A stretch of 45,233 bases of DNA, taken from positions 1 to 45,233 of the forward strand of contig CALWET010000110.1 of assembly GCA_944377385.1 (NCBI GenBank), in the 5' to 3' direction. The notes beneath the pieces are model-generated. The model ran no database searches. It saw only the letters and a program-made list of their open reading frames with translations, and was not told the DNA's origin. Origin of the DNA: an uncultured Lachnospiraceae bacterium. Its GTDB lineage: Bacteria; Bacillota; Clostridia; Lachnospirales; Lachnospiraceae. Of this stretch, positions 1-10,756 are shown in pieces. The stretch's first letter is position 1; every line of letters begins with the position of its first letter. The position numbers were made by a program, and so were the translations under genes.

Positions 1-71
1 GTCTTACCGGCATCTATGTGAGCCATGATACCGATATTTCGAGTTCTCTCTAACGGATATTCTCTTCCCAT
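1..71 (-). CDS. fusA: Elongation factor G, N-terminal fragment cut by window edge
   Basis: The reverse strand reads MGREYPLERTRNIGIMAHID followed by AGKT, which is the start of EF-G with the beginning of its P-loop (AHIDAGKT). EF-G is the cytoplasmic GTPase that drives ribosome translocation. Only about 23 codons are inside the window. The ATG at 71-69 is preceded by GGAGGAAAAG, a strong ribosome binding site. It lies 20 nt downstream of rpsG in the classical str-operon order rpsL-rpsG-fusA, so it is probably co-transcribed with them. Confidence 0.93.
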   Translation of the reverse strand, partial: MGREYPLERTRNIGIMAHIDAGK

Positions 72-91
72 CTTTTCCTCCTACAGGTACC

Positions 92-562
92 TTAGAAACG
101 ATAGTGAGCAAATGCCTTGTTAGCCTCGGCCATCTTATGCATTTCCTCTTTTCTCTTCACGGCTGCGCCTGTATTGTTGGCAGCATCCATGATCTCGTTT
201 GCAAGTCTGTCGACCTGGGTCTTTTCACCCCTCTTGCGTGAAAAGGTGGTGAGCCAGCGAAGTCCCAGAGCCTGTCTCCTCTCAGGCTTTACCTCGATAG
301 GTACCTGATATGTGGCACCGCCGATTCGCTTTGCCTTGACCTCAAGTACAGGCATGATGTTGTTCATTGCCTGCTCGAATACCTCCATGGCAGGCTTGCC
401 TGTCTTTTCGGCAACCTCATCGAAAGCGCCGTAAACTATCTTCTGTGCGACCCCACGCTTGCCATCCAGCATGATCTGGTTGATAAGCTTGGTAACTATC
501 TTGTTGCCATAAATGGGATCCGCCAGTACGTCTCTCTTTTGAGTATGTCCTTTACGCGGCAC
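92..562 (-). CDS. rpsG: 30S ribosomal protein S7
   Basis: S7 is a primary 16S rRNA-binding protein that nucleates assembly of the head of the 30S subunit. The 156-aa product has the normal family length. It begins [16 protein letters not shown] and carries the conserved segment [19 protein letters not shown] (here [15 protein letters not shown], about residues 88-102) and the C-terminal AFAHYRF. The start codon is GTG at 562-560, seven bases after GGAGGG. The gene sits between rpsL and fusA on the same strand. The 126-nt spacer to rpsL contains a hairpin (653-678), which may be regulatory. Confidence 0.97.
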   Translation of the reverse strand: MPRKGHTQKRDVLADPIYGNKIVTKLINQIMLDGKRGVAQKIVYGAFDEVAEKTGKPAMEVFEQAMNNIMPVLEVKAKRIGGATYQVPIEVKPERRQALGLRWLTTFSRKRGEKTQVDRLANEIMDAANNTGAAVKRKEEMHKMAEANKAFAHYRF

Positions 563-652
563 AATACTTCCCTCCTTAATTATTTTACATTAGATCATCG
601 GTACTCTCAGAATGTGAGACTAATATGTCTTTGACCATATCAATATCACAAA

Positions 653-678
653 TCCGAATTTGAATACTTTGATTCGGA
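653..678 (-). promoter_or_regulatory. Hairpin in the rpsL-rpsG spacer
   Basis: A perfect 7-bp inverted repeat (TCCGAAT / ATTCGGA) with a 12-nt loop lies just downstream of rpsL in the 126-nt spacer (563-688). It has no following U-run, so it is a poor terminator. In E. coli, S7 binds the rpsL-rpsG spacer to control translation. Whether this hairpin plays that part here is inference only. Confidence 0.35.
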
Positions 679-688
679 AGTAAGCTTT

Positions 689-1108
689 TTACTTCTTATC
701 CTTGGGCCTCTTGGCGCCGTACTTGGAACGGGCCTGCTTACGATTGGCAACACCTGCCGTATCCAGAGTACCCCTTATGATGTGGTAACGTGTTCCGGGA
801 AGATCCTTTACACGGCCGCCACGGATAAGGACTACGCTGTGCTCCTGGAGATTGTGTCCCTCTCCGGGAATGTAGCTCGTAACCTCGATGCCGTTGGAAA
901 GACGGACCCTGGCGATCTTACGAAGTGCAGAATTAGGCTTCTTAGGTGTAGCTGTCTTTACAGCTGTGCACACACCTCTCTTCTGCGGCGATGACTCGCT
1001 TATAGGTCTCTTCTTCAGTGAGTTGAAACCCCTCTGAAGAGCAGGAGCACCTGACTTCTTTGCGGAAGTCTGCCTTCCCTTCCTGACCAGCTGGTTAAAT
1101 GTAGGCAT
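689..1108 (-). CDS. rpsL: 30S ribosomal protein S12
   Basis: S12 sits at the decoding centre of the 30S subunit and is the classical site of streptomycin resistance. The 139-aa protein starts [12 protein letters not shown] and contains the conserved [11 protein letters not shown] (about residues 54-64) and [11 protein letters not shown] (about 80-90) segments. The lysines at the usual streptomycin-resistance positions appear to be wild type. The ATG follows AAGGAGGTGAAAAAAG, an excellent ribosome binding site. A sigma-A promoter (1184-1212) lies upstream, so rpsL-rpsG-fusA can be transcribed independently of rpoBC. Confidence 0.98.
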   Translation of the reverse strand: MPTFNQLVRKGRQTSAKKSGAPALQRGFNSLKKRPISESSPQKRGVCTAVKTATPKKPNSALRKIARVRLSNGIEVTSYIPGEGHNLQEHSVVLIRGGRVKDLPGTRYHIIRGTLDTAGVANRKQARSKYGAKRPKDKK

Positions 1109-1152
1109 TCTTTTTTCACCTCCTTATGATATTGATTGGTCTGAATTACAAA

Positions 1153-1182
1153 ATATGACGCATGCCTGAGCACGCGCCATAT
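1153..1182 (-). repeat. 12-bp inverted repeat at the rpsL transcription start
   Basis: Arms at 1153-1164 and 1171-1182 (ATATGACGCATG and CACGCGCCATAT on the plus strand) pair over 12 bp with two G-U pairs and a 6-nt loop. On the minus strand the repeat is followed by TTTTG. It begins 2 nt downstream of the predicted -10 box, so it spans the predicted start site. It could be an operator, or a terminator for rpoC transcripts arriving from upstream. Confidence 0.5.
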
Positions 1183-1183
1183 T

Positions 1184-1212
1184 ATTTTATTATTTTAAGC
1201 CTTGCTTGTCAA
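1184..1212 (-). promoter_or_regulatory. Sigma-A promoter of rpsL-rpsG-fusA
   Basis: On the minus strand, TTGACA (1212-1207), a 17-bp spacer and TAAAAT (1189-1184) match the housekeeping sigma-factor consensus at 11 of 12 positions. The predicted start is near 1177, about 70 nt upstream of the rpsL ATG. Confidence 0.75.
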
Positions 1213-1290
1213 GCTTTTTCAGGCCTGGTACCTGCTTTAATACAGGTCCTGGGCTGGCTATGACTTGGAACATAAAATCCCTTCAAAGCT

Positions 1291-4200
1291 TCAGCCTACG
1301 GGCTCGGGGACCTCGTTCTCGGCCATGTCATCTATCATGACCAGCTCCTCGTCCTCAGCCATCCTGTCCATGCCGTCTGTCGAAAGCCTGATCTCCTGAT
1401 ACTCCTTCATGCCTGTTCCGGCAGGTATCAGCTTTCCTATGAGCACATTCTCCTTGAGTCCGCTGAGATGATCCACCTTGCCGTTGATGGCCGCCTCGGT
1501 GAGCACCTTTGTGGTCTCCTGGAAGGAGGCTGCTGACAGGAAAGAATCCGTAGCCAGGGAAGCCTTGGTGATACCCAGCATTACCGGGTGACCCTCTGCG
1601 GGCTTTTTGCCCTCGGCTATGAGCTTTTCATTCTCCTCATTGAACTCCAGTACGTTGACTGTCACTCCAGGCAGGAACTCGGAATCGCCCTCCTCCTCGA
1701 TCTTGACCTTCTTCAGCATCTGACGAACGATCATCTCGATATGCTTGTCGTTTATCTCAACACCCTGCAGCCTGTAGACTCTCTGCACCTCACGGAGCAT
1801 GTAGTCCTGTACGGCACGAAGGCCCTTTATCCTGAGGAGGTCGTGAGGATTTACTGAACCCTCGGTGATCTCATCACCGGCCTCTATGACATCTCCGTCC
1901 ATGACCTTTATCCTGGAGCCATAGGGTATCAGATAGGTCTTTGATGCTCCGGACTCGTTGTCCGTTACTGTGACCTCTCTCTTCTTCTTTGTATCCTTGA
2001 AGCTTACAGTTCCTGCTATCTCTGAGATGATGGCAAGTCCCTTTGGCTTACGTGCCTCAAACAGCTCCTCGACACGGGGCAGACCCTGGGTGATATCCTG
2101 GTTCGTTGCAACGCCTCCGGTGTGGAAGTTTCTCATGGTCAGCTGTGTACCAGGCTCTCCTATGGACTGAGCCGCTATGATGCCGACTGCCTCTCCTACC
2201 TGTACCGGCTGGCTGGTAGCCATATTTGCTCCATAGCACTTTGCACATACTCCAGACTTGGATCTGCAGGTAAGGACTGAACGTATCTTTACGCTGTCCC
2301 TGCCAAGCCTGTCTAAAACGGCCACCACCTGCTTTGCCTTTTCGGAATTGCACATATGGTTGGCCTTGATCACGATCTCCTTTGTATCGGGATCTATGAT
2401 GGTCTCGGCTATGTATCTGCCGGTAAGCCTCTCCGTCAGCTCCTCTATGGTCTCGCTGCCGTCCTTGAAGGTCCTGATCTCCATGTAGGGGATCTCGTCC
2501 CTGTCCTTGCAGCAGTCGGTCTCCCTGATGATCATATCCTGGGAAACATCTACCAGCCTCCTGGTCAGATAGCCAGAGTCTGCGGTACGAAGAGCCGTAT
2601 CGGAAAGTCCCTTTCTGGCTCCGTGGGCTGATATGAAGTACTCCAGTATATCCAGTCCCTCACGGAAGTTTGACTTGATTGGCAGCTCTATCGTATGTCC
2701 TGTGGTATCAGCCATCAGTCCTCGCATGCCCGCAAGCTGCTTGATCTGCTTATCAGAACCACGGGCTCCGGAATCAGCCATCATCTTCAGGTTGTTATAA
2801 TCGCTGAGGCCTGCCAGCAGCTCCTTCGTAAGCTCATCATCTGCCTCCTTCCAGGCATTGATGACCTGCTTATAGCGCTCTTCCTCGGTAAGGAGACCCA
2901 TTTCCTTGTCCAGGGCAAAGCTGTCAACGATCTTCTGTGTATCATCCAGCAGCTTCTGCTTTCCTTCGGGAACTACCATGTCAGAAATGGATACCGTCAT
3001 GGCTGCCCTTGTGGAGTACTTGTAGCCTATGGCCTTTATGTTGTCCAGTGCCACGGCAGTCTCCGTAGCCCCGTGTATCCTCATGATCCTCTCAAGGATC
3101 TCCTTCAATCCGCCCTTCTTTACCAGGAAGTCTATCTCCGGAAGCAGGAGGTTTTCATCCTTGGTCCTGTCCACAAAGCCAAGATCCTGAGGGATGATCT
3201 CATTGAATATGAGGCGGCCGACAGTGGTCTCGACTATACCGGTCCTTTCAGTACCGTCCTCAAACTCTTTATGTACCCTGGTCTTTACTTTGGAATGAAG
3301 GGTGACCTCTCCGTTTTCGTAGGCAAGTATGGCTTCATTTATGGACTTGAATACCTTGCCCTCGCCCTTTGAGCCGGGCCTTTCCTGGGTCAGGTAGTAT
3401 ATACCAAGGACCATATCCTGTGAGGGTACCGCCACAACTCCGCCATCGGAGGGCTTCAGCAGGTTATTGGGTGAAAGCAGCATGAATCTGCACTCTGCCT
3501 GAGCCTCCACTGACAGGGGAAGATGCACTGCCATCTGGTCACCGTCAAAGTCTGCATTGAAGGCCGTACATACCAGGGGATGAAGCTTTATGGCCTTGCC
3601 CTCTACAAGTATGGGCTCAAAGGCCTGTATTCCAAGCCTGTGAAGGGTAGGAGCACGGTTCAGCATAACGGGATGCTCCTTTATGACATCCTCCAGCACA
3701 TCCCAAACTGCGGGTTCCATGCGTTCCACCATCTTCTTGGCTGATTTTATGTTGTGAGCGGTTCCGTTCTGCACAAGCTCCTTCATGACAAAGGGCTTGA
3801 ACAGCTCTATGGCCATCTCCTTGGGAAGTCCGCACTGGTATATTTTTAGTTCAGGTCCTACGACTATAACCGAACGTCCAGAATAATCGACACGTTTTCC
3901 GAGCAGGTTCTGACGGAAACGTCCCTGCTTTCCCTTGAGGAGATCCGACAGGGATTTCAGCGCACGATTTCCGGGACCAGTTACAGGGCGGCCGCGGCGT
4001 CCATTATCTATCAGCGCATCCACTGCCTCCTGAAGCATACGCTTTTCGTTCCTGACTATGATCTCGGGGGCTCCCAGCTCCAAAAGCCTGGCCAGTCTGT
4101 TATTCCTGTTTATGATCCTGCGGTAAAGATCGTTGAGATCCGAGGTGGCAAACCTGCCTCCATCCAGCTGGACCATGGGCCTGAGATCGGGAGGTATGAC

Positions 4201-4917
4201 GGGGATTACCGTCAGCACCATCCACTCAGGCTTGTTGCCTGAGCTGCGGAAAGCCTCGACGACCTCCAGCCTCTTGACTATCCTGGCTCTCTTCTGACCG
4301 GAGGAATCCTTGAGCTCCTTTTTAAGCTCCTCTGATTCCTTTTCAAGATCTATGGCCTTGAGGAGCTCCAGCACAGCCTCTGCTCCCATGCCTGCCCTGA
4401 AGGCAGCTGAGCCGTATTCGTCTATTGCGTCCCTGTATTCCTTTTCTGAAAGGACTTCCTTATACTGGAATCTGGTATCGCCCGGATCCAATACTATATA
4501 GGAAGCAAAATAAAGCACCTTTTCAAGCACTCTGGGGGATATGTCCAGTATGAGTCCCATCCTGGAAGGTATTCCCTTGAAGTACCATATATGAGATACA
4601 GGGGCAGCCAGGGCTATATGTCCCAGCCTTTCACGTCTGACAGAGGATTTGGTGACTTCTACACCGCACCTGTCGCAGACCACGCCCTTGAATCTGATCT
4701 TTTTATATTTGCCGCAGTGACATTCCCAGTCCTTTGTAGGCCCGAAGATTCGCTCGCAGTAAAGACCGTCCTTTTCCGGCTTCAGGGTCCTGTAGTTGAT
4801 GGTCTCAGGCTTTTTTACCTCTCCATGGGACCACTCAAGTATCTTTTCCGGAGATGCAAGCCCGATCCTTATAGCATCGAATGTCATTGGCTCATATGTG
4901 TCCTGCACTTGTGCCAT
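1291..4917 (-). CDS. rpoC: DNA-directed RNA polymerase subunit beta'
   Basis: Beta' forms half of the RNA polymerase active-site cleft and carries the catalytic magnesium ion. The 1208-aa product is typical of Firmicutes. It shows the N-terminal zinc site ([20 protein letters not shown], about residues 66-85), the catalytic loop [12 protein letters not shown] (about 450-461), the second zinc-binding cysteine cluster ([13 protein letters not shown]) and the [16 protein letters not shown] trigger-loop region. The ATG follows GGAGGTAGAGGGATA. It is 17 nt downstream of rpoB and clearly in the same operon. No strong terminator follows, except possibly the inverted repeat at 1153-1182. Confidence 0.98.
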   Translation of the reverse strand: MAQVQDTYEPMTFDAIRIGLASPEKILEWSHGEVKKPETINYRTLKPEKDGLYCERIFGPTKDWECHCGKYKKIRFKGVVCDRCGVEVTKSSVRRERLGHIALAAPVSHIWYFKGIPSRMGLILDISPRVLEKVLYFASYIVLDPGDTRFQYKEVLSEKEYRDAIDEYGSAAFRAGMGAEAVLELLKAIDLEKESEELKKELKDSSGQKRARIVKRLEVVEAFRSSGNKPEWMVLTVIPVIPPDLRPMVQLDGGRFATSDLNDLYRRIINRNNRLARLLELGAPEIIVRNEKRMLQEAVDALIDNGRRGRPVTGPGNRALKSLSDLLKGKQGRFRQNLLGKRVDYSGRSVIVVGPELKIYQCGLPKEMAIELFKPFVMKELVQNGTAHNIKSAKKMVERMEPAVWDVLEDVIKEHPVMLNRAPTLHRLGIQAFEPILVEGKAIKLHPLVCTAFNADFDGDQMAVHLPLSVEAQAECRFMLLSPNNLLKPSDGGVVAVPSQDMVLGIYYLTQERPGSKGEGKVFKSINEAILAYENGEVTLHSKVKTRVHKEFEDGTERTGIVETTVGRLIFNEIIPQDLGFVDRTKDENLLLPEIDFLVKKGGLKEILERIMRIHGATETAVALDNIKAIGYKYSTRAAMTVSISDMVVPEGKQKLLDDTQKIVDSFALDKEMGLLTEEERYKQVINAWKEADDELTKELLAGLSDYNNLKMMADSGARGSDKQIKQLAGMRGLMADTTGHTIELPIKSNFREGLDILEYFISAHGARKGLSDTALRTADSGYLTRRLVDVSQDMIIRETDCCKDRDEIPYMEIRTFKDGSETIEELTERLTGRYIAETIIDPDTKEIVIKANHMCNSEKAKQVVAVLDRLGRDSVKIRSVLTCRSKSGVCAKCYGANMATSQPVQVGEAVGIIAAQSIGEPGTQLTMRNFHTGGVATNQDITQGLPRVEELFEARKPKGLAIISEIAGTVSFKDTKKKREVTVTDNESGASKTYLIPYGSRIKVMDGDVIEAGDEITEGSVNPHDLLRIKGLRAVQDYMLREVQRVYRLQGVEINDKHIEMIVRQMLKKVKIEEEGDSEFLPGVTVNVLEFNEENEKLIAEGKKPAEGHPVMLGITKASLATDSFLSAASFQETTKVLTEAAINGKVDHLSGLKENVLIGKLIPAGTGMKEYQEIRLSTDGMDRMAEDEELVMIDDMAENEVPEPVG

Positions 4918-4934
4918 TATCCCTCTACCTCCGT

Positions 4935-7900
4935 TTATTCTTCATCCATGGATGAGTCATCATAGCCTTCGTTTTCTTCGTACACCGATTCGCCTATGAG
5001 ATCATCCGCATCCTCGGCCTCACTGTCGGAAACATCCTCCAGCTCGCCTTCCTGGTTGAATTCCTGTTCCGTATAACCGTAATTTCCAAGGCTCTTTCTG
5101 TCAGAGTCGCGGTATCTGCGGTCTCCCTCCAGGAGCCTGTGCAGGTTCATGTCGGTATCGTCCAGATTTTCCTTGAGCTCTACCTCGGTACCGTCGTCCT
5201 TGAGTACCCTGACATCCAGCGCCAGTGACTGAAGCTCCTTTATGAGCACCTTGAAGGATTCGGGAGTACCGGTCTTTGGAATGTTCTCTCCCTTTATGAT
5301 GGCTTCATAGGTCTTGACACGTCCTACTACATCGTCGGACTTGACTGTCAGGATCTCCTGCAGCGTGTAGGAAGCACCATAGGCCTCCAGAGCCCAGACC
5401 TCCATCTCTCCAAAACGCTGTCCTCCAAACTGAGCCTTGCCTCCAAGAGGCTGCTGAGTAACCAGAGAGTAGGGGCCAGTGGAACGAGCATGGATCTTGT
5501 CGTCTACAAGGTGATGAAGCTTCAGGTAGTGCATGTGTCCCACGGTAACAGGTGAGTCAAAGAACTCACCGGTACGTCCGTCACGGAGGCGGATCTTTCC
5601 ATCTCTGCTTATGGGCACGCCCTTCCAAAGGGCTCTGTGCTCAAGATGAGTACCAAGGTACTCCATGACCTCGGGCTTGAGCACGTCCTTGTATTTCTTT
5701 TCAAAATCCTCCCAGGAGCCGTTCACATAGTCGTTTGCCATCTCGAGGCAGTCCTGGATGTCATTCTCCTTTGCTCCCTCGAATATAGGAGTGGATATAT
5801 TGAAGCCAAGTGCCCTTGCAGCCAGGCTCAGGTGCATCTCCAGCACCTGTCCTATATTCATACGTGAAGGAACTCCCAAAGGATTGAGGACTATGTCCAG
5901 AGGACGGCCATTGGGCAGGTAGGGCATGTCCTCCACGGGCAGTACCCTTGATACGACACCCTTGTTTCCATGACGGCCGGCCATCTTGTCTCCAACGCCG
6001 ATCTTACGCTTCTGAGCTATGTATATCCTTACCGATTCGCTGACTCCGGGAGAAAGCTCATCAGAATTTTCTCTTGTAAATACCTTTGCATTTACGACGA
6101 TGCCATAGGAGCCATGGGGCACCTTCAGGGAGGTGTCTCTGACCTCTCTTGCCTTTTCGCCGAAGATGGCACGGAGCAGTCTCTCCTCAGGCGTGAGCTC
6201 TGTCTCTCCCTTGGGAGTGACCTTGCCCACCAGTATGTCACCGGCTCTGACCTCGGCGCCTATGCGTATGATGCCTCTGTCATCCAGATCCTTCAGGGCA
6301 TCATCACCGACACCGGGAACATCTCTGGTTATCTCCTCGGGTCCAAGCTTTGTATCCCTGGCCTCGCACTCATACTCCTCTATGTGCACGGAGGTATATA
6401 CATCATCCTGTACCAGCCTCTCTGACAGGAGAACGGCATCCTCGTAGTTGTAGCCCTCCCAGGTCATGAAGCCTATCAGAGGGTTCTTTCCAAGGGCTAT
6501 CTCACCCTGTGAGGTGGAAGGACCGTCTGCTATGATGTCTCCGGCTTTTATGCTGTCCCCGGTAAAAACGATGGGCCTCTGGTTGTAGCAGTTTGACTGG
6601 TTGGAGCGCATGAACTTCGTGAGTTTGTATACCTCAAGCCCGTTCTTTGTCTCTACCTCTATCCTGTCTGATGAAACGGTCTTTACTATTCCGTCGCTCT
6701 TTGCGACCATGCATACGCCGGAGTCCCTTGCGACCTTGTCGTCGATACCTGTACCTATGACGGCAGCCTCAGTCTTGAGCAGGGGCACTGCCTGTCTCTG
6801 CATGTTTGATCCCATCAGAGCACGGGTGGGGTCATCGTTCTCCAGGAAGGGTATCATGGACGTAGCCACTGAAAGCAGCATCTTGGGAGACACATCCATC
6901 AGATCCACGTCAGCCTTGCTGAAGCTGGTGGTCTCCTCACGATGACGTCCGGAAACATTGTTGTGTATGAAGTGTCCCTCTTCGTCCAGGGGCTCATTTG
7001 CCTGAGCCACCCTGAAGTTGTCCTCCTCATCGGCTGTCAGATAAACGATCTGCTCAGTAACGATGGGATTTTTGGGATCCTTTGTCTTGTCTACTATCCT
7101 GTAAGGCGCCTCTATAAAGCCGTACTCATTTATACGGGCATAGGAAGCCAGTGAGTTGATCAGTCCTATGTTGGGTCCCTCGGGCGTCTCTATGGGACAC
7201 ATGCGTCCATAGTGGGTATAGTGTACGTCTCGGACCTCAAAGCCTGCCCTGTCTCTGGACAGTCCTCCGGGGCCAAGGGCAGACAGACGTCTCTTGTGAG
7301 TCAGCTCAGCCAGAGGGTTGTTCTGGTCCATGAACTGTGAAAGCTGGGAGGAGCCAAAGAACTCCTTTACTGCAGCCGTCACAGGCTTTATGTTGATCAG
7401 GGACTGAGGGGTTATCTCCTCTATGTCCTTAGTGGACATACGCTCCCTTACGACTCTTTCCATACGGGAAAGGCCGATGCGATACTGATTCTGAAGGAGC
7501 TCTCCAACGGCCCTGATCCTACGATTGCCCAGATGGTCTATATCGTCGGAGGTACCGATGCCCTCCTCCAGATGCATGTTGTAATTTATGGAAGCAAGTA
7601 TGTCATCCCTGGTGATATGCTTGGGTATCAGGTTGTGGATGTTCTTTTTAAGGATGAGCCTGAGCTCGTCAGCATCCTTGCCTTCAGCCTCTGAAAGCAG
7701 ATCCATGAGCACGGGATAATAAACAAGCTCGTGCACGCCTATCTCCCTGGGGTCAAAATCCACATAGGATGAGAGCTGGACCATGCGGTTTGAAAGTACC
7801 TTTACGTCCCTGCCCTCGGCATACTCTGCATCAGGCCTGCCCTTTACGGTCACAGAAACCACACCCGTATCCTGGATCCTGTCACAGAGCTCCTTGTTGA

Positions 7901-8846
7901 GAGTGGTGCCGGCCTCGGCAATGATCTCTCCGGTGCTCATGTCAACTATATCCTCGGCAAGTATCTTGCCGTCTATACGGTTGCGCAGCAGCAGCTTCTT
8001 ATTGAATTTATAGCGTCCCACCTTGGCCAGGTCATACCTGCGGGGATCAAAGAACATGCTGTTCAGCAGGCTCTGAGCCGAATCCACTGAAAGGGGCTCT
8101 CCGGGCCTTATCTTTTTGTAAAGCTCCAGCAGTCCATCCTGATAATTGTCGGTGGTGTCCTTTGATAAAGTGTCCAGAAGCTTGGGCTCCTCGCCGAAAA
8201 GCTCTGTCATCTCTCTGTTCGTGCCTATGCCAAGGGCCCTGATAAGCACCGTTACAGGCACCTTTCTGGTCCTGTCCACTCTGGCCCAGAATACATTGTT
8301 GGAATCGGTCTCATATTCCAGCCAGGCTCCTCTGTTGGGAATGACGGTACAGGAATAAAGCTCCTTTCCGAGCTTGTCGTGACCTACTTCATAATATATG
8401 CCTGGGCTTCTGACGAGCTGAGAAACGATGACACGCTCTGCGCCGTTTATGACGAAGGAGCCGGTATCTGTCATAAGAGGGAGATCTCCCATAAAGATCT
8501 CATGCTCCTTGATCTCGTCCTTGTCATTGTTGATGAGGCGTACCTTTACTTTAAGGGGAGCCGCATAGGTCGCGTCCCTTTCCTTGCACTCCTCTATGGT
8601 GTACTTTCTTTCATCTCTGCAAAGCTTGAAATCCACAAACTCAAGGCTCAGATGGCCAGCAAAGTCTGCTATGGGCGAGATATCCTCAAAGACCTCCTTG
8701 AGGCCGTCCGTAAGGAACCAGTTGTAGGAATTCTTCTGAACCTCGATCAAGTTGGGCATCTCCAGGACCTGCTTCTGTTCGGAAAAGCTCATCCTGATGC
8801 CCTTTCCGGCCGTGACCGGATGCATCCTGCTTTTTTGCATTGACAT
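4935..8846 (-). CDS. rpoB: DNA-directed RNA polymerase subunit beta
   Basis: Beta forms the other half of the polymerase cleft and is the target of rifampicin. The rifampicin-pocket region reads [20 protein letters not shown] then [10 protein letters not shown], the wild-type pattern. The C-terminal part has the conserved [20 protein letters not shown] segment and ends in a long acidic tail rich in Glu and Asp, as seen in related Clostridia. The start was set at the ATG at 8846 because AAGAGGTGGGGA lies immediately upstream. An earlier ATG at 8867 overlaps that ribosome binding site, and a third is at 8840. The length is about 1303 aa. It has its own promoter and leader of roughly 120 nt. Confidence 0.97.
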   Translation of the reverse strand: MSMQKSRMHPVTAGKGIRMSFSEQKQVLEMPNLIEVQKNSYNWFLTDGLKEVFEDISPIADFAGHLSLEFVDFKLCRDERKYTIEECKERDATYAAPLKVKVRLINNDKDEIKEHEIFMGDLPLMTDTGSFVINGAERVIVSQLVRSPGIYYEVGHDKLGKELYSCTVIPNRGAWLEYETDSNNVFWARVDRTRKVPVTVLIRALGIGTNREMTELFGEEPKLLDTLSKDTTDNYQDGLLELYKKIRPGEPLSVDSAQSLLNSMFFDPRRYDLAKVGRYKFNKKLLLRNRIDGKILAEDIVDMSTGEIIAEAGTTLNKELCDRIQDTGVVSVTVKGRPDAEYAEGRDVKVLSNRMVQLSSYVDFDPREIGVHELVYYPVLMDLLSEAEGKDADELRLILKKNIHNLIPKHITRDDILASINYNMHLEEGIGTSDDIDHLGNRRIRAVGELLQNQYRIGLSRMERVVRERMSTKDIEEITPQSLINIKPVTAAVKEFFGSSQLSQFMDQNNPLAELTHKRRLSALGPGGLSRDRAGFEVRDVHYTHYGRMCPIETPEGPNIGLINSLASYARINEYGFIEAPYRIVDKTKDPKNPIVTEQIVYLTADEEDNFRVAQANEPLDEEGHFIHNNVSGRHREETTSFSKADVDLMDVSPKMLLSVATSMIPFLENDDPTRALMGSNMQRQAVPLLKTEAAVIGTGIDDKVARDSGVCMVAKSDGIVKTVSSDRIEVETKNGLEVYKLTKFMRSNQSNCYNQRPIVFTGDSIKAGDIIADGPSTSQGEIALGKNPLIGFMTWEGYNYEDAVLLSERLVQDDVYTSVHIEEYECEARDTKLGPEEITRDVPGVGDDALKDLDDRGIIRIGAEVRAGDILVGKVTPKGETELTPEERLLRAIFGEKAREVRDTSLKVPHGSYGIVVNAKVFTRENSDELSPGVSESVRIYIAQKRKIGVGDKMAGRHGNKGVVSRVLPVEDMPYLPNGRPLDIVLNPLGVPSRMNIGQVLEMHLSLAARALGFNISTPIFEGAKENDIQDCLEMANDYVNGSWEDFEKKYKDVLKPEVMEYLGTHLEHRALWKGVPISRDGKIRLRDGRTGEFFDSPVTVGHMHYLKLHHLVDDKIHARSTGPYSLVTQQPLGGKAQFGGQRFGEMEVWALEAYGASYTLQEILTVKSDDVVGRVKTYEAIIKGENIPKTGTPESFKVLIKELQSLALDVRVLKDDGTEVELKENLDDTDMNLHRLLEGDRRYRDSDRKSLGNYGYTEQEFNQEGELEDVSDSEAEDADDLIGESVYEENEGYDDSSMDEE

Positions 8847-8976
8847 TCCCCACCTCTTATCTTTCATTTATGAAAATGCAGCACTGTGAATATAAAAGAT
8901 CAAGTTGCATTTTTTGATGATATGTAATAAAATATATAGGCATTTGAACCCATGATGGCATAATAATGCAACCTTA

Positions 8977-9005
8977 AAGATAACATAGGCTTGTCAAGCT
9001 GTCAA
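8977..9005 (-). promoter_or_regulatory. Probable rpoBC promoter
   Basis: On the minus strand, TTGACA (9005-9000), a 17-bp spacer and TATCTT (8982-8977) form a promoter with a perfect -35 and a weaker -10. A second TTGACA lies 8 nt further downstream. The predicted transcript has a leader of about 120 nt before rpoB. It is back to back with the promoter of the gene at 9074. Confidence 0.5.
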
Positions 9006-9014
9006 GTATATATC

Positions 9015-9043
9015 TTGCATTTTTATCTGTCTGATGCTATAAT
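9015..9043 (+). promoter_or_regulatory. Sigma-A promoter of the small membrane-protein gene
   Basis: TTGCAT (9015-9020), a 17-bp spacer and TATAAT (9038-9043) with an extended -10 (TGC directly before TATAAT) form a strong housekeeping promoter. The start would be near 9050, about 24 nt before the ATG at 9074. Confidence 0.8.
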
Positions 9044-9073
9044 TATTTGAATTGTCTTTGGAGGTAGCCCCAA

Positions 9074-9556
9074 ATGAATAGCAGTATGATAATGACCGTA
9101 CTTCTGGTCATAGCGGTCATCGTAGCCGCAGTCCTTATCGGCTTCTGGTTTGCCGGACGCCGCATCCAGTCCAATCAGCTGGAATCCCAAAAGCTCATAG
9201 AGCAGGTCTCACAGGTCGTATCGATCCTGGTCATAGACAAAAAAAGGATGCGCATAAAGGACGCTCCCCTTCCAAAGCAGGTATATGAAAATACTCCCTT
9301 CTATGCAAAGCTTGCAAAGATAGGCGTGGTAAAGGCAAAGATCGGACCCAAGGTCGTGAACCTGATATGTGACGGAAGAGTCTATTCTCAGCTCCCTGTA
9401 AAGGCAGAATGTAAGATAAAGCTGAGCGGCCTTTACATCACCGAGATCATAAAGGGTGCCGTGCTTGATGAAAAGACTCTGCAGAAGCGTCAGAAGGCAA
9501 ATGCCAAGGCTGCAAAGAAGGCCGAAAAGGAAGCAAGGAAGGCTGAAAAAGCTTAA
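9074..9556 (+). CDS. Membrane-anchored protein of unknown function
   Basis: I do not recognise this 160-aa protein. Residues 5-28 are a single hydrophobic segment (MIMTVLLVIAVIVAAVLIGF), followed by Arg-Arg, so an N-in or N-out membrane anchor is likely. Residues 30-120 form a compact mixed domain with many Val and Lys residues. The last 30 residues are almost only Lys, Ala, Glu and Gln, probably a charged helix. ATG 9074 follows GGAGGT by 8 nt. The gene is transcribed alone from a strong promoter and closed by a strong terminator at 9591-9624. Strong expression signals suggest a housekeeping role, but no function can be assigned. Confidence 0.85.
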   Translation: MNSSMIMTVLLVIAVIVAAVLIGFWFAGRRIQSNQLESQKLIEQVSQVVSILVIDKKRMRIKDAPLPKQVYENTPFYAKLAKIGVVKAKIGPKVVNLICDGRVYSQLPVKAECKIKLSGLYITEIIKGAVLDEKTLQKRQKANAKAAKKAEKEARKAEKA

Positions 9557-9590
9557 GTCCGCACCGCAGATCAACTGAATAGACTTCAAT

Positions 9591-9624
9591 CAAAACATCC
9601 GGGGATCGATCCCGGATGTTTTTT
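9591..9624. terminator. Strong intrinsic terminator, probably bidirectional
   Basis: A perfect 9-bp G+C-rich stem (ACATCCGGG / CCCGGATGT, 7-nt loop) is extended by A-T pairs and followed by TTTTTT on the plus strand. An AAAA run on the other side lets it also work for ddl on the minus strand. It separates the convergent genes at 9074 and 9652. Confidence 0.9.
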
Positions 9625-9651
9625 ACTGCATTTGGAATTTAAAGACCCCTC

Positions 9652-10737
9652 TTACCTCTCTGTCTCCTTATACCTCTCAAAGGCATTGTCTATCAGTCTT
9701 TCAACAAGCTCAGTCGGCGGCACTCCTGCTGCCTCCCAAAGCTTTGGATACATGGAAATGGCAGTAAAGCCAGGCAGGGTGTTGATCTCGTTGAAGATGA
9801 CCTCTCCGCTTTCCTTTACAAAGAAATCCACACGGGCCAGGCCATAGCAGTCCAGGGCATTGAATATGCGCACTGCCGCCCTTCTTATCACCTCTGTGGC
9901 ATTGCCGGGAAGCACTGGATCCGTGACAGTCACGGAATTCGGATTATTATATTTTGCGTCATAATCATAAAACTCGGCTGCAGCCAGGATCTCTCCTACT
10001 CCTGAAGCAACGGGCTTCTGGAAGCCTCCTCCAAAGACGGCGCACTCCACTTCATGTCCCAGTATGAACTCCTCCACCAGGACCTTTGAATCATATTCCA
10101 GAGCCCTCTCTATACCCTCCATCAGCTGGAAGCGGTCCAGAGCCTTTGTCACTCCGCAGGAGGAGCCTGATCTGGAGGGCTTTATGAATACAGGATAGCT
10201 GAGCCTTTCCTCTACCTTGCGCACCACGGCATCCATATCTCTGGCCTCGTACTCTCTGATGCCCACATATTCAGCCTGTCTTACTCCCGCCTCACCGGCT
10301 ATGCTGTCAACTATCAGCTTTGTATAGAATTTGTCCATGCATACGGCCGAGGACAAAACTCCGCAGCCCACATAGGGTATGTCCGCTATCTCAAAAAGTC
10401 CCTGTATGGTGCCGTCCTCTCCATATTTTCCATGAAGTGCGGGGAATATGACATCTACCGGCACATCCGTGACCTCTCCTGAGGGCTCAGTCATGATCAC
10501 ACTCTTCCTTGAGGCATCAGGGCTCAGCTCCGCAGTGACCTTTGAATCTACCCAGCTGCCGTCTCTGATGCTTTCAAGCTTTTCCGTATTGAGCCATCTG
10601 CCCTCCTTTGTTATGCCTATGGGGATGATGTTCCACCTGCTCTTGTCTATCCACGAGATGATGTTTGCCGCTGACATGCAGGAGACCTCATGCTCTGAGC
10701 TCCTTCCACCAAATATGACAGCTATATTGCGTTTCAT
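9652..10737 (-). CDS. ddl: D-alanine--D-alanine ligase
   Basis: This cytoplasmic ATP-grasp enzyme joins two D-alanines for the peptidoglycan pentapeptide. The product of about 361 aa has the N-terminal FGGRSSEHEVSCMSA motif, the ALHGKYGEDGTIQGLFE segment, the ATP-grasp FIKPSRSGSSCGV loop and the C-terminal INEINTLPGFTAISMYPKLWEA metal-binding and omega-loop region (given here in pieces: EINTLPGFT and SMYPKLW). The start at 10737 (MKRNIAVIFGG) was chosen because GGAGGTATTT precedes it. The upstream ATG at 10749 overlaps that ribosome binding site. The sequence SMYPKLW supports D-Ala-D-Ala rather than D-Ala-D-Lac specificity. An intrinsic terminator lies directly upstream (10757-10788). Confidence 0.96.
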   Translation of the reverse strand: MKRNIAVIFGGRSSEHEVSCMSAANIISWIDKSRWNIIPIGITKEGRWLNTEKLESIRDGSWVDSKVTAELSPDASRKSVIMTEPSGEVTDVPVDVIFPALHGKYGEDGTIQGLFEIADIPYVGCGVLSSAVCMDKFYTKLIVDSIAGEAGVRQAEYVGIREYEARDMDAVVRKVEERLSYPVFIKPSRSGSSCGVTKALDRFQLMEGIERALEYDSKVLVEEFILGHEVECAVFGGGFQKPVASGVGEILAAAEFYDYDAKYNNPNSVTVTDPVLPGNATEVIRRAAVRIFNALDCYGLARVDFFVKESGEVIFNEINTLPGFTAISMYPKLWEAAGVPPTELVERLIDNAFERYKETER

Positions 10738-10756
10738 AAATACCTCCATAAACGAT

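Noticed and set aside
1216..1250. Terminator directly after rpoC
   Set aside because: The imperfect stem around CAGGTACC has no U-run after it on the minus strand.
2695..3372. Long plus-strand open frame (225 codons) opposite rpoC
   Set aside because: It lies entirely antisense to well-conserved rpoC, has no ribosome binding site and no recognisable protein features. It is an effect of codon bias on the other strand.
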